DNA from: Pseudomonadota bacterium
Lineage (GTDB): Bacteria > Pseudomonadota > Alphaproteobacteria > Kiloniellales > JACOMY01
Direction: 5' to 3'
DNA: 64,000 nucleotides
Assembly (NCBI GenBank): GCA_029781795.1
Contig: JAKOWB010000408.1
Span: 1 to 64,000 of the forward strand
Shown here: positions 29,266 through 37,507 of the stretch, one piece after another
How positions within the stretch are numbered: position 1 is the stretch's first letter
How the letters are laid out: each line of letters opens with the position of its first letter
The notes under the pieces: generated by a model
What the model was told of the DNA's origin: nothing
The model's input: only the letters and a program-made list of their open reading frames with translations
Databases searched by the model: none
Position numbers and translations under genes: made by a program

Positions 29266-29853
29266 TTGCGCCAGGCCAGCGTCAAGCGCCAGACCAAGGA
29301 GACCCGGATCGAGGCCAGCCTCGATCTCGACGGGACCGGCGCCTATGACGTGAAGACCGGCATCGGCTTCCTGGACCACATGATCGAACAGCTCGCCCGC
29401 CACAGCCTGATCGACATCAGGCTGCGCGCCGAGGGCGACCTGCACATCGACTATCACCACACCACCGAGGATTCCGGCATCGTGCTGGGCCAGGCCCTCA
29501 GCCAGGCACTGGGCGAGCGCAAGGGCATCCGCCGCTATGGCGACGCGCTGATCCCGATGGACGAGACCCTGACGCGGGTGGCGCTCGACGCCTCGAACCG
29601 GCCCTACCTGATCTGGAAGGTGGACTTCACCCGCGACAAGCTGGGCGAGATGGACACCGAGCTCTTCAAGGAGTGGTTCCAGGCCTTCGCCCAGGCCGGC
29701 GGCCTGACGCTGCACGTCGAAAATCTCTACGGCCAGAACAGCCACCATATCGTCGAGTCCTGCTTCAAGGGTCTCGCCCGGGCCCTCAGGCACGCGGTCG
29801 AGATCGACCCGCGCGCCGCCCAGGCGGTCCCCTCGACCAAGGGCCAGCTCTAA
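29266..29853 (+). CDS. hisB: Imidazoleglycerol-phosphate dehydratase HisB
   Basis: Sixth step of histidine synthesis. The 195-residue monofunctional enzyme has the repeated manganese-binding motifs: [26 protein letters not shown] and [15 protein letters not shown]. It lacks the N-terminal phosphatase domain of the E. coli fusion, as expected. The start is a TTG at 29266, supported by a perfect AGGAGG 8 nt upstream; no ATG exists at a suitable place. First gene of the his operon, 140 bp from the divergent protease gene. Confidence 0.96.
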   Translation: MRQASVKRQTKETRIEASLDLDGTGAYDVKTGIGFLDHMIEQLARHSLIDIRLRAEGDLHIDYHHTTEDSGIVLGQALSQALGERKGIRRYGDALIPMDETLTRVALDASNRPYLIWKVDFTRDKLGEMDTELFKEWFQAFAQAGGLTLHVENLYGQNSHHIVESCFKGLARALRHAVEIDPRAAQAVPSTKGQL

Positions 29854-29881
29854 CCCTTTCCACAAGCCTCGCCGTCGTCTT

Positions 29882-29901
29882 GGACTGGCAGGCGCCAGTC
29901 C
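29882..29901. other. Intra-operon hairpin between hisB and hisH
   Basis: GGACTGGC (29882-29889) pairs with GCCAGTCC (29894-29901) around a 4-nt loop, without a T-run. It may affect mRNA stability or stoichiometry in the 67-bp hisB-hisH gap. Confidence 0.4.
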
Positions 29902-29920
29902 GGGAGAGTATCGGGTATTC

Positions 29921-30571
29921 ATGGGACTCTTCACCGTCGCCCTCATCGACTACGGGTCGGGCAACCTGCGCTCGGCGGAAAAGGCGTTGCAGCGCGCCGC
30001 CGCCGAGGCCGGGCTGCCGGCGCAGGTGCTGGTGACCGACCGGCCCGAGCAGGTGCGCCTGGCCGACCGCGTGGTGCTGCCGGGCGTCGGCGCCTTCGCC
30101 GACTGCAAGGCCGGGCTGCTGGCCCGCCCCGGGCTGGCCGAGGCCCTGGCCGAGAGCGCGATCCAGCGGGGGCGGCCCTTCCTCGGCATCTGCGTCGGCA
30201 TGCAGCTCCTCGCCACGCGCGGGCTGGAGCACGGCACGCATGAGGGCCTGGGCTGGATCCCCGGCGAGGTCGTGGCGCTGACCCCCGCCGACCCGGCCCT
30301 GAAGGTGCCGCACATGGGCTGGAACGAGCTGCGAGCGCAGGCCGAGCATCCGCTGCTGGCCGGCATCGGCGCCGGCAGCCACGTCTATTTCGTCCACAGC
30401 TATCATTTCCGCGCGGCGCGGCCGGCGCATGTGCTGGCGACGGTCGATTACGGTGGCCCCATCGCCGCCATGATCGGCCGCGACAACCTGGCCGGCACCC
30501 AGTTCCATCCCGAGAAGTCGCAAGGCCCCGGCCTGCGGCTGCTGTCGAATTTCCTGACCTGGAGTCCCTGA
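29921..30571 (+). CDS. hisH: Imidazole glycerol phosphate synthase, glutaminase subunit HisH
   Basis: Supplies ammonia from glutamine to HisF. The 216-residue class I amidotransferase has the nucleophile C91 in GICVGMQL and the catalytic pair H196/E198 in HPEKS; the N-terminus VALIDYGSGNLRS is typical. Its TGA stop overlaps the ATG of the GNAT gene by one base (TGATG). Confidence 0.97.
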   Translation: MGLFTVALIDYGSGNLRSAEKALQRAAAEAGLPAQVLVTDRPEQVRLADRVVLPGVGAFADCKAGLLARPGLAEALAESAIQRGRPFLGICVGMQLLATRGLEHGTHEGLGWIPGEVVALTPADPALKVPHMGWNELRAQAEHPLLAGIGAGSHVYFVHSYHFRAARPAHVLATVDYGGPIAAMIGRDNLAGTQFHPEKSQGPGLRLLSNFLTWSP

Positions 30572-31122
30572 TGCAGCAGGAAGCCAATGCGCCCACCGTG
30601 TCGGTGGAGCCGCTCGCGGCCTTCGCCGGCCCCGACCTGCACGACCTCTGCGATGCCGCCGACGCGGCGATCGCCGACGGCGGCGGCTTCGGCTGGCTGG
30701 CGGTGCCGCCGCGCGATGCCATGCAGAGCTACTGGCGCGGCGTGCTGCTGGTGCCGGAGCGCGAGCTCTTCGTCGCCCGCCTGGACGGCACGATCTGCGG
30801 CTCGGCGCAGCTGCTGCGTCCCAGCAAGTCGAACGAGGCCGGTGCCGCGGTCGGCGCGCTGACCACCTTCTTCCTGGCGCCCTGGGCGCGCGGCCACGGC
30901 CTGGCGGCCCGCCTGGTGCTGGCGGTGGAGCGGCGCGCCCGCGCCCTCGGCCTCGGCGTCATGCAGCTCGACGTGCGCGAGACGCAGAAGCGCGCCATCG
31001 AGGTCTATGAGCAGCTCGGCTACCGCCGCTGGGGCACCAACCCGCGCTATGCCCTGGTCGAGGGGCAGTGGCTGGTCGGCCACTACTACTGCAAGGACCT
31101 CACCGGACTGGAGGCGGCGTGA
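30571..31122 (+). CDS. GNAT-family N-acetyltransferase within the his operon
   Basis: A 183-residue acetyltransferase with the acetyl-CoA loop region around [22 protein letters not shown] and the C-terminal [19 protein letters not shown]. It is inserted between hisH and hisA with one-base (TGATG) and four-base (GTGA) overlaps, so it is translated as part of the operon. No role for a GNAT in histidine synthesis is established; the same insertion is found in related alphaproteobacteria, which argues for conserved co-expression. Substrate unknown. Confidence 0.85.
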   Translation: MQQEANAPTVSVEPLAAFAGPDLHDLCDAADAAIADGGGFGWLAVPPRDAMQSYWRGVLLVPERELFVARLDGTICGSAQLLRPSKSNEAGAAVGALTTFFLAPWARGHGLAARLVLAVERRARALGLGVMQLDVRETQKRAIEVYEQLGYRRWGTNPRYALVEGQWLVGHYYCKDLTGLEAA

Positions 31123-31841
31123 TCCTCTTCCCCGCCATCGACCTGAAGCAGGGCCAGGTGGTCCGCCTCTACAAGGGGGCGATGGAGGCCGCCACGGTCT
31201 ATGGCGACGACCCGGCGGCGCAAGCGCTGCGCTTCCAGGCGCTTGGCTTCTCCTGGCTGCACCTGGTCGACCTGGACGGCGCCTTCGCCGGCCAGCCGCG
31301 CAACGCCGCGGCGGTGGAGGCGATCCTCAAGGCCACGAAGCTGCCGGCGCAGCTCGGTGGCGGCATCCGCGACCTCGCCACGGTGGAGCGCTGGCTGGCG
31401 CTCGGCCTGAAGCGCGTGATCCTGGGCACCGCGGCGGTGCGCGACCCGGCCTTCGTGCGCGAAGCCTGCCGGCGCTTCCCCGGCCAGGTCGTGGTCGGCG
31501 TCGACGCAAAGGACGGCCTGGTCGCGGTCGCCGGCTGGGCCGAGACCTCGACCCTGACCGCGCTGGACCTGGCCCGGCGCTTCGCCGACGCCGGCGTGGC
31601 GGCGCTGCTCTATACCGATGTGGCGCGCGACGGGGCCCTCACCGGCGTCAACGTCGAGGCGACGGCGGCGCTGGCGCGCGACAGCGGCCTGCCGGTGCTG
31701 GCCTCGGGCGGCGTCGCCGGGATCGAGGACATCCGCCGCCTCAAGGCCGTCGCCCATGACGGCATCGAGGGCGTGGTCATCGGCCGCGCGCTCTACGAAG
31801 GGCGCATCGATCCGGCCCAGGCCCTGGCGGAGGCCGCCTGA
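31119..31841 (+). CDS. hisA: ProFAR isomerase HisA
   Basis: Fourth step of histidine synthesis, an Amadori isomerisation in a (beta/alpha)8 barrel. The 240-residue product starts at a GTG that overlaps the previous stop as GTGA. The catalytic Asp is at residue 7-8 in [13 protein letters not shown], the second in [10 protein letters not shown], with phosphate-binding GGGIRD and SGGVAG loops. Its stop overlaps the hisF ATG (TGATG). Confidence 0.96.
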   Translation: MILFPAIDLKQGQVVRLYKGAMEAATVYGDDPAAQALRFQALGFSWLHLVDLDGAFAGQPRNAAAVEAILKATKLPAQLGGGIRDLATVERWLALGLKRVILGTAAVRDPAFVREACRRFPGQVVVGVDAKDGLVAVAGWAETSTLTALDLARRFADAGVAALLYTDVARDGALTGVNVEATAALARDSGLPVLASGGVAGIEDIRRLKAVAHDGIEGVVIGRALYEGRIDPAQALAEAA

Positions 31842-32599
31842 TGCTGAAAGTCCGCGTCATCCCCTGCCTGGACGTGAAGGACGGGCGCGTGGTCAAGGGC
31901 GTCAACTTCGAGGGGCTGCGCGATGCCGGCGATCCGGTCGAGCAGGCGCGGCGCTACGACGCCGAGGGGGCGGACGAGCTCTGCTTCCTCGACATCACCG
32001 CGAGCCACGAGAAGCGCGGCATCATCCTGGACGTGGTCGCCCGGACCGCCGCGGTCTGCTTCATGCCGGTGACCGTGGGCGGCGGGGTACGCGGCCTGGA
32101 GGACATCCGCGCCCTGCTGCTGGCCGGCGCCGACAAGGTCTCGATCAACACCGCGGCGGTGGAGCGCCCCGATTTCGTGCGCGAAGCGGCCGAGAAGTTC
32201 GGCAGCCAGTGCATCACCGTGGCGGTCGACGCCAAGCGCGCGGGGGCGGGCTTCCAGGTCTTCACCCACGGCGGGCGCCGGCCCACCGGCCTCGACGCCA
32301 TCGACTGGGCCAGGCGCATGGCGGCGCTGGGCGCCGGCGAGATCCTGCTGACCTCGATGGACCGCGACGGCACGCACAGCGGCTACGACCTGGCGCTGAC
32401 CCGCGCCGTGGCCGATGCCGTTACCGTTCCGGTGATCGCCTCGGGCGGCGTCGGGCGGCTGGAGGACCTGGCGGCCGGGGTGCTGGAAGGCCATGCCTCG
32501 GCCCTGCTGGCGGCTTCCATCTTCCACGACCGGCGACATAGCATTGCGGACGCGAAACAATTACTGGCCGAGTCGGGGGTACCGGTGCGGCTGGCCTGA
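31841..32599 (+). CDS. hisF: Imidazole glycerol phosphate synthase, cyclase subunit HisF
   Basis: Barrel enzyme of 252 residues that, with HisH ammonia, forms imidazole glycerol phosphate and AICAR. Catalytic D11 is in [16 protein letters not shown] and the second Asp in [14 protein letters not shown] and SGGVGRLED are phosphate loops. The AICAR by-product is used by PurH, encoded at 45634-47205. Confidence 0.97.
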   Translation: MLKVRVIPCLDVKDGRVVKGVNFEGLRDAGDPVEQARRYDAEGADELCFLDITASHEKRGIILDVVARTAAVCFMPVTVGGGVRGLEDIRALLLAGADKVSINTAAVERPDFVREAAEKFGSQCITVAVDAKRAGAGFQVFTHGGRRPTGLDAIDWARRMAALGAGEILLTSMDRDGTHSGYDLALTRAVADAVTVPVIASGGVGRLEDLAAGVLEGHASALLAASIFHDRRHSIADAKQLLAESGVPVRLA

Positions 32600-32613
32600 G
32601 GGGGCGGAGACGG

Positions 32614-32937
32614 ATGGCGGAGCACACCCTGGACGACCTGTTCGCCGTGCTGGCCAGCCGGAAGGAGGCCGATCCGGCCGACAGCTACACCGCGCGCCTG
32701 CTCGCCAAGGGACCGGGGAAGATCGCCAAGAAGCTGGGCGAGGAGGGCGTGGAGACCGCGCTGGCCGGTGCCTGCGGCGACCGCGGCGAGGTCATCGCCG
32801 AGTCCGCCGACCTGCTCTATCACCTGCTGGTGCTGTGGATCGCCCGCGACATCGCCCCGCAGGACGTCTGGAACAAGCTGGCCGAGCGCGCCGGCACCTC
32901 GGGCCTGGCGGAGAAGGCCAGCCGGGCCGAGGAATAG
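32614..32937 (+). CDS. hisE: Phosphoribosyl-ATP pyrophosphatase HisE
   Basis: Second step of histidine synthesis. A 107-residue all-alpha MazG-like enzyme with KIAKKLGEEGVETALA and the acidic EVIAESADLLYHLLVL helix that binds magnesium. HisE is separate from HisI, as in most alphaproteobacteria; hisI is not in the window. It lies 14 bp after hisF and is followed by the palindromic repeat. Confidence 0.95.
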   Translation: MAEHTLDDLFAVLASRKEADPADSYTARLLAKGPGKIAKKLGEEGVETALAGACGDRGEVIAESADLLYHLLVLWIARDIAPQDVWNKLAERAGTSGLAEKASRAEE

Positions 32938-32972
32938 GTCCTTCGCCCCGGACGGGTGCCGCCGGCCCCTAA

Positions 32973-33074
32973 AGCATTTTTGAGCGAAGTGGGCGCCGGT
33001 TCGCGTCAAGAAAATGCGTGAAATCAATAGGTAGCTAGAGCGGTTCGATTCAATCAGAAGCGAAACCGCTCTAG
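32973..33074. repeat. Composite palindromic intergenic repeat, copy 2
   Basis: Second copy of the element at 5978-6078. Here the second palindrome is perfect: TAGAGCGGTT pairs with AACCGCTCTA. The first palindrome keeps GCATTTTT facing GAAAATGC. It lies between hisE and hinT and could terminate the his transcript. Confidence 0.8.
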
Positions 33075-33139
33075 CCAAAGGCGGCGGCCAGCCGCCATGC
33101 TCCCTGCCGCTGCGAGGGCGACGGCCGAGGAGCTGCTCC

Positions 33140-33508
33140 ATGACCTACGATCCGAACAACATCTTCGCCCGCATCCTGCGCGGCGAGATTCCCTGCAAGA
33201 AGGTCTACGAGGACGCGCACGTCCTGGCCTTCCACGACATCAATCCGCAGACGCCGGTGCATGTCCTGGTGATCCCCAAGGGCGCCTATGTCTCATTCGA
33301 CGACTTCTCGGCCAAGGCCAGCGACGCGGAGATCGCCGCCTGGATCCGCGCGACCGGCAAGATCGCCCGCGACCTCGGCGTGGCCGAAAGCGGCTACCGG
33401 GTGCTGAGCAACATCGGCAGCGACGGCCACCAGGAGGTGCCACACCTGCATATGCATCTCTTTGGTGGCAAGCCACTGGGCCGTATGATCAAGCCGGCGG
33501 ACAAGTAG
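33140..33508 (+). CDS. hinT: HIT-family purine nucleoside phosphoramidase (HinT-like)
   Basis: A 122-residue cytoplasmic nucleotide hydrolase acting on adenosine phosphoramidates. The histidine triad is HLHMHLF near the C-terminus, with the N-terminal NIFARILRGEIPCKKVYED typical of HinT. GAGG lies upstream of the ATG. It often follows hisE in alphaproteobacteria. Confidence 0.94.
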   Translation: MTYDPNNIFARILRGEIPCKKVYEDAHVLAFHDINPQTPVHVLVIPKGAYVSFDDFSAKASDAEIAAWIRATGKIARDLGVAESGYRVLSNIGSDGHQEVPHLHMHLFGGKPLGRMIKPADK

Positions 33509-33604
33509 GCGGGCACCAAATCCCTCGGCGGGCGTTATGGGTGGGATGCGGCCACGCCTAGCGGCGTAGGACTGTCCGAACCTGCCAAGCCATTGGAGGA
33601 TATG

Positions 33605-34033
33605 ATGCGACGCAGTCTCACCCTGCTGACGGCCGGCGTCCTGGCGCTGGGCGCGCTGCAGCCCGCGCTCGCCGACAACAACAAGGGCAAGGGGCACGGC
33701 AACAAGGGCGACAAGGGCTACGAGGTGGACGCCGGCGACGTGCTGCTGAACGTTGCCATCACCGCGGCCGAGATCGCCATCTTCCACGACTACATCCGCG
33801 AGTACGGCGCCGCCGCCTTCGGCCCGCCCCAGGGCCTGCCGCCCGGCATCGCCAAGAACCTGGCGCGCGGCAAGCCGCTGCCCCCTGGCATCGCCAAGCG
33901 CTATCTGCCGGGCAACCTGCTGGCTCGCCTGCCGGCGCGGCCGGGCTATGAGTGGCGCGTGGTCGACAACGACATCTTCCTGGTGGTCGCCGCCACGGCG
34001 GTGATCGTGGACGTGCTGGCCGACGCCTTCTAG
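33605..34033 (+). CDS. Secreted CigR/RcnB-like small protein
   Basis: A 142-residue predicted exported protein: signal peptide (MRRSLTLLTAGVLALGALQPALA), a Lys/Gly/Asn-rich segment (NNKGKGHGNKGDKG), then paired LPPGIAKNL / PLPPGIAKRYLPG repeats and a C-terminal WRVVDNDIFLVVAATAVIVDVL. This pattern resembles the CigR-type anti-virulence regulator/RcnB group, whose biochemical role is unclear. GGAGG stands 5 nt before the ATG at 33605; ATG 33602 is too close to it. Confidence 0.65.
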   Translation: MRRSLTLLTAGVLALGALQPALADNNKGKGHGNKGDKGYEVDAGDVLLNVAITAAEIAIFHDYIREYGAAAFGPPQGLPPGIAKNLARGKPLPPGIAKRYLPGNLLARLPARPGYEWRVVDNDIFLVVAATAVIVDVLADAF

Positions 34034-34111
34034 CCAGCCGCCGTCGACTGCAGGACGGCGATTCCCTCCTTGGCCTGCTGCGCTGCGGCTGGCTGGGTGG
34101 GGAGGGGTGGC

Positions 34112-35356
34112 ATGTCCGTGCTCGGTGACCGCAAGCGCGCCTATCTGAATGCCGAGGGCGCGGACCGCCCGCTGAGGAGCCCGGTGCCGGCGGCGACGCT
34201 GGAACGGGCGCGTCACCACCGCAAGGGCCGCCTGCTGGCCGAGATGGCCAGGCACGACTGCGGCGCCATCCTGCTCTACGATCCGGTCAACGTGCGCTAC
34301 GCGCTGGACATTCAGAACATGAACGTCTGGCTGCTGCACAACGCCAGCCGCTATGCCCTGATCTTCGCCGACGGCACGGCCTTCGCCTTCGAGTACCGCG
34401 GCTCGGAGCACATGGTGCGGCACCTCAGCACCGTCACCGAGGTCAGGCCGGCGATCGGCTGGTACTACTTCGCCGCCGCCGAGTACGCCGCCAGCAACTG
34501 CGCGCGCTGGGCGGACGAGATCGAGTCCCTGCTGCGCCAGCACGGCGGCGGCAACCGGCGCCTGGCCGTCGACAAGCTGGAGCCGATGGGCGTCGACGCG
34601 CTGCGCCAGCGCGGCCTGACCCTGGTCGAGGGCCAGGAGATCTGCGAGCAGGCGCGCGCCATCAAGAGCGCCGACGAGATCGCGCTGATGCGCTGGACCA
34701 TCCGCGTCGCCGAGGCCGGCATCGCCCGCATGGCCGCGGCGTCCGAGGCCGGCCGCACCGAGCAGGAGATCTGGGCCGAGCTGGCCTTCGAGAACACGCG
34801 CTCGGGCGGCGAGTGGCTGGAGACGCGGCTCTTGACCTGCGGGCAGCGCACCAACCCCTGGTTCGCCGAGTGTTCGGACTACGTCTGCCAGGAAGGCGAG
34901 CTGATCGCCTTCGACACCGACATGATCGGCCCCTACGGCTACTGCGCCGACCTCTCGCGATCCTGGACCGTCGGCGGCACGCCCTTCACCAACGTGCAGC
35001 GCACGCTCTATGCCACGGCGCTGGAGCAGATCCACCACAACCTCGCCCTGGTGAAGCCGGGCGTCAGCTTCGCCGAGTTCAACGAGCGCTCCTGGCGCAT
35101 CCCCGAACGCTACCTGGCGCGCCGCTACAGCGTGGCCGCGCACGGCGTCGGCATGGCCGACGAGTGGCCGGCGATCCCGCTGCATCCCGACTTCCTGCGC
35201 CCGCGGGCCGGCGCGTTCCAGCCCGGCATGACGCTCTGCGTCGAAAGCCTGATCGGCGAGGAGGGCGGTCCCTGCTGCGTCAAGCTGGAGACCCAGGTGC
35301 TGGTCACCGAGACCGGCTGCGAGCGGCTGGATTCCTTTCCCTGGGAGGAGGTCTAG
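34112..35356 (+). CDS. dddP: M24-fold enzyme, DddP-type DMSP lyase candidate
   Basis: A 414-residue protein of the creatinase/M24 metallopeptidase superfamily. Instead of the usual peptidase spacing, its acidic ligands are D268 and D270 (FDTDMIG) and D280 (CADLSR), with H344 (AAHGVG), E378 and E393. The offsets match the iron ligands described for Ruegeria DddP (D295, D297, D307, H371, E406, E421), within one residue at the last two. The reported catalytic residues Y366 and D377 also fall on Y339 and D350. DddP cleaves dimethylsulfoniopropionate to dimethyl sulfide and acrylate. Function is inferred from these residues; a related lyase-like paralog remains possible. The ATG at 34112 follows GGAGGGG. 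It converges on a flavoenzyme gene, sharing a CTAG stop. Confidence 0.65.
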   Translation: MSVLGDRKRAYLNAEGADRPLRSPVPAATLERARHHRKGRLLAEMARHDCGAILLYDPVNVRYALDIQNMNVWLLHNASRYALIFADGTAFAFEYRGSEHMVRHLSTVTEVRPAIGWYYFAAAEYAASNCARWADEIESLLRQHGGGNRRLAVDKLEPMGVDALRQRGLTLVEGQEICEQARAIKSADEIALMRWTIRVAEAGIARMAAASEAGRTEQEIWAELAFENTRSGGEWLETRLLTCGQRTNPWFAECSDYVCQEGELIAFDTDMIGPYGYCADLSRSWTVGGTPFTNVQRTLYATALEQIHHNLALVKPGVSFAEFNERSWRIPERYLARRYSVAAHGVGMADEWPAIPLHPDFLRPRAGAFQPGMTLCVESLIGEEGGPCCVKLETQVLVTETGCERLDSFPWEEV

Positions 35357-37386
35357 GCCACCACCGGCCGTTCGCGTTCGGCGGCCGTCTCGGTCCCGCC
35401 GAAGGCGCGCGCCGCGCGATGGCCGCTCCAGACCGCCTGGGCGATGATGCCCGGCGCCTCGCAGTCGCCGGCGCGGACCAGCGTCGCGAGGCTGTGATCG
35501 AGGGCCGAGAGTTCATGCCACAGCGCGTCCTCCGGCTCGCGCGAGGTCACGGGCACCAGGCCGGCCAGGCTGATGCGCTGCGCCGCGCCGCTGCGCAGGC
35601 AGGCCAGCTCCAGTGTCTCGCCCTCGAGGCGCTGGATGCCGTGGTGCAGGACGAAGCGCACGCCGAGGCCCGCCAGCCGCTGCCAGGTCAGGCTCTGCTC
35701 GGCCGTGTGCACGCTCCAGGCGGCGACGCCGTCGGCGCTGGTGACATAGGTCACCGCGCGCCCCTCGCGCGCCAGCAGCTCGGCCAGCACGGCGGCGAGG
35801 TAGTAGTGGTCGTCGTCATAGACCGCGACCGGGCCAGGGGCCGGCCGCTCGCCGGCCATCACCTGCTCCGGCGTCAGCACCAGCGGGCTGTCCGCCAGCC
35901 CGGGCAGGGGCAGCGGGGAGCTGCGGCCGCGCCCGTCGCGGCGCCAGGCACTGCCGGTGGCAAGGACGACATGCGCCGGCCCGGCGGCCAGCACGTCGGC
36001 CGCGCCCATGCGGCTCTCGCGGTAGATCTCGACGTTCGGCAGCTTGCCGAGCTGCGCGATCCGCCAGTCGGCGACGCGGCCCCACTCGCCGAGGCCGGGC
36101 AGTCGCCGCTCGCGCGCGACGCGGCCGCCGAGGTCACGGCCCGCCTCGGCCAGCAGCACGCGATGGCCCTGGCGGCCGAGGGTCAGCGCCGCCTCGAGGC
36201 CGGCCGGGCCGGCGCCGACCACCAGGACCTCGTCCGGCGCCGCGGCGGGCGCGACGCGCTCGGGATGCCAGCCGCGGCGCCACTCCTCGCCCATGGTCGG
36301 GTTCTGCGTGCAGCGGATCGGCACGCCGAGCGAGTTGTGCGCGTAGCAGATGTTGCAGCCGATGCACTCGCGGATCTCGTCGTAGCGCCCCTCGCGGATC
36401 TTCGCCGGCAGGAAGGGATCGGCGATCGAGGGGCGCGCCGCGCCGATCAGGTCCAGCACGCCGCGTCGCACCTGGTCGGCCATGGCGTCCGGCGTGGTGA
36501 AGCGCCCGACGCTGACCACCGGCCGGCCGGTCAGCGCCCGCACCTCCTGCACGAAGGGCTCCAGCGAGCCCTCCTTGTGGAAACGCGACGAGCCCATCTC
36601 CTGGTAGTAGTCGGTGATGGTGACGTCGAAGAGGTCGACCAGCGGCGCCACCTGCCGGAAGAGCTCCCGCCGCTCCGGCGGCAGCACGACGCCGGGCGTG
36701 CCCTCGTCGTCGACCTCGATGCGCACGGCGATGGCACAGCGGTCGCCGATGGCCTCGCGCGTCTCTTCCAGCACCTCGAGCAGCAGGCGGCGGCGGCCGG
36801 CCGCGTCGCCGCCATAGCCGTCGCCACGCGGATTGGTCGGCTGGTTGAGGAACTGGTCCAGCAGATAGGTGTGCGCGGCATAGACATAGACGATGTCGAA
36901 GCCGGCGGCCTTCGCGCGCAGCGCCGCCGCGCGGTGCGCGCGGCGATAGGCGCGGATGTCGGCGAGGTCCATGGCCCGCGCCTGCCAGGGTGCGCGGCTG
37001 GCCGGCAGCGAGACCGGGCCGAGCGCCGGCTGCCGCGTCTGCTGGTTGGCCGAGCGCAGTCCACCGTGCCAGAGCTCGACCCCCGCCAGCGCGCCGTGGG
37101 CGTGCACGCCCTCGGCCAGCCGCGCGAGGGTCGCACGGTCGCCCTCGTCCCACAGCGAGGCATAGGGATAGGGCCGGTCGTCGGAGCTGGGATCGACCGA
37201 GCAGTACTCGGTGTTGACCACGCCCCAGCCGCCCTCCGCCTTCATCGCCCGCATGGCGATCAGGGTCCGCGGCTGCTCGTAGCCCATGCCGGTGCAGTGC
37301 GGCACCTGATAGAAGCGGTTCGGCGCCGTCACCGGTCCCAGGCGGACGGCATCAAACAGTATGTCGTGACGCGGATCGCGGCTCAT
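35353..37386 (-). CDS. Trimethylamine dehydrogenase/dimethylglycine-demethylase-like iron-sulfur flavoprotein
   Basis: A 677-residue three-domain enzyme. The N-terminal Old Yellow Enzyme barrel (about 1-340) carries C31 in RFYQVPHC, equivalent to C30 of TMADH that holds the 6-S-cysteinyl FMN, and Y61 (TMADH Y60). The 4Fe-4S cysteines are C341, C344, C347 and C359 (CIGCNIC, then C). The C-terminal part binds a dinucleotide (VLVVGAGPAGLEAAL). Two tryptophans of the TMADH amine-binding bowl (W264, W355) are replaced here (a YY region and N351), so the substrate is probably not trimethylamine; another N-methylated or onium compound is plausible. GGAGG precedes the ATG at 37386. Its stop overlaps that of the DddP candidate in CTAG. 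Confidence 0.82.
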   Translation of the reverse strand: MSRDPRHDILFDAVRLGPVTAPNRFYQVPHCTGMGYEQPRTLIAMRAMKAEGGWGVVNTEYCSVDPSSDDRPYPYASLWDEGDRATLARLAEGVHAHGALAGVELWHGGLRSANQQTRQPALGPVSLPASRAPWQARAMDLADIRAYRRAHRAAALRAKAAGFDIVYVYAAHTYLLDQFLNQPTNPRGDGYGGDAAGRRRLLLEVLEETREAIGDRCAIAVRIEVDDEGTPGVVLPPERRELFRQVAPLVDLFDVTITDYYQEMGSSRFHKEGSLEPFVQEVRALTGRPVVSVGRFTTPDAMADQVRRGVLDLIGAARPSIADPFLPAKIREGRYDEIRECIGCNICYAHNSLGVPIRCTQNPTMGEEWRRGWHPERVAPAAAPDEVLVVGAGPAGLEAALTLGRQGHRVLLAEAGRDLGGRVARERRLPGLGEWGRVADWRIAQLGKLPNVEIYRESRMGAADVLAAGPAHVVLATGSAWRRDGRGRSSPLPLPGLADSPLVLTPEQVMAGERPAPGPVAVYDDDHYYLAAVLAELLAREGRAVTYVTSADGVAAWSVHTAEQSLTWQRLAGLGVRFVLHHGIQRLEGETLELACLRSGAAQRISLAGLVPVTSREPEDALWHELSALDHSLATLVRAGDCEAPGIIAQAVWSGHRAARAFGGTETAAERERPVVA

Positions 37387-37507
37387 GACCCCTCCGTTCG
37401 GCAGCATCCCGACCCGGAATGGGAGGGCCTTGCGCGCTTATGGCGGGATGGTGCACCAAGCACGAGGCGGGCGGCCAGGGGGAGTCGCCCGGCCAGCGAG
37501 GTGGCCA

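Noticed and set aside
34034-34111. Hairpin after the CigR-like gene as an intrinsic terminator
   Set aside because: The GCCGTC/GACGGC stem is short and lacks a T-run on either strand.
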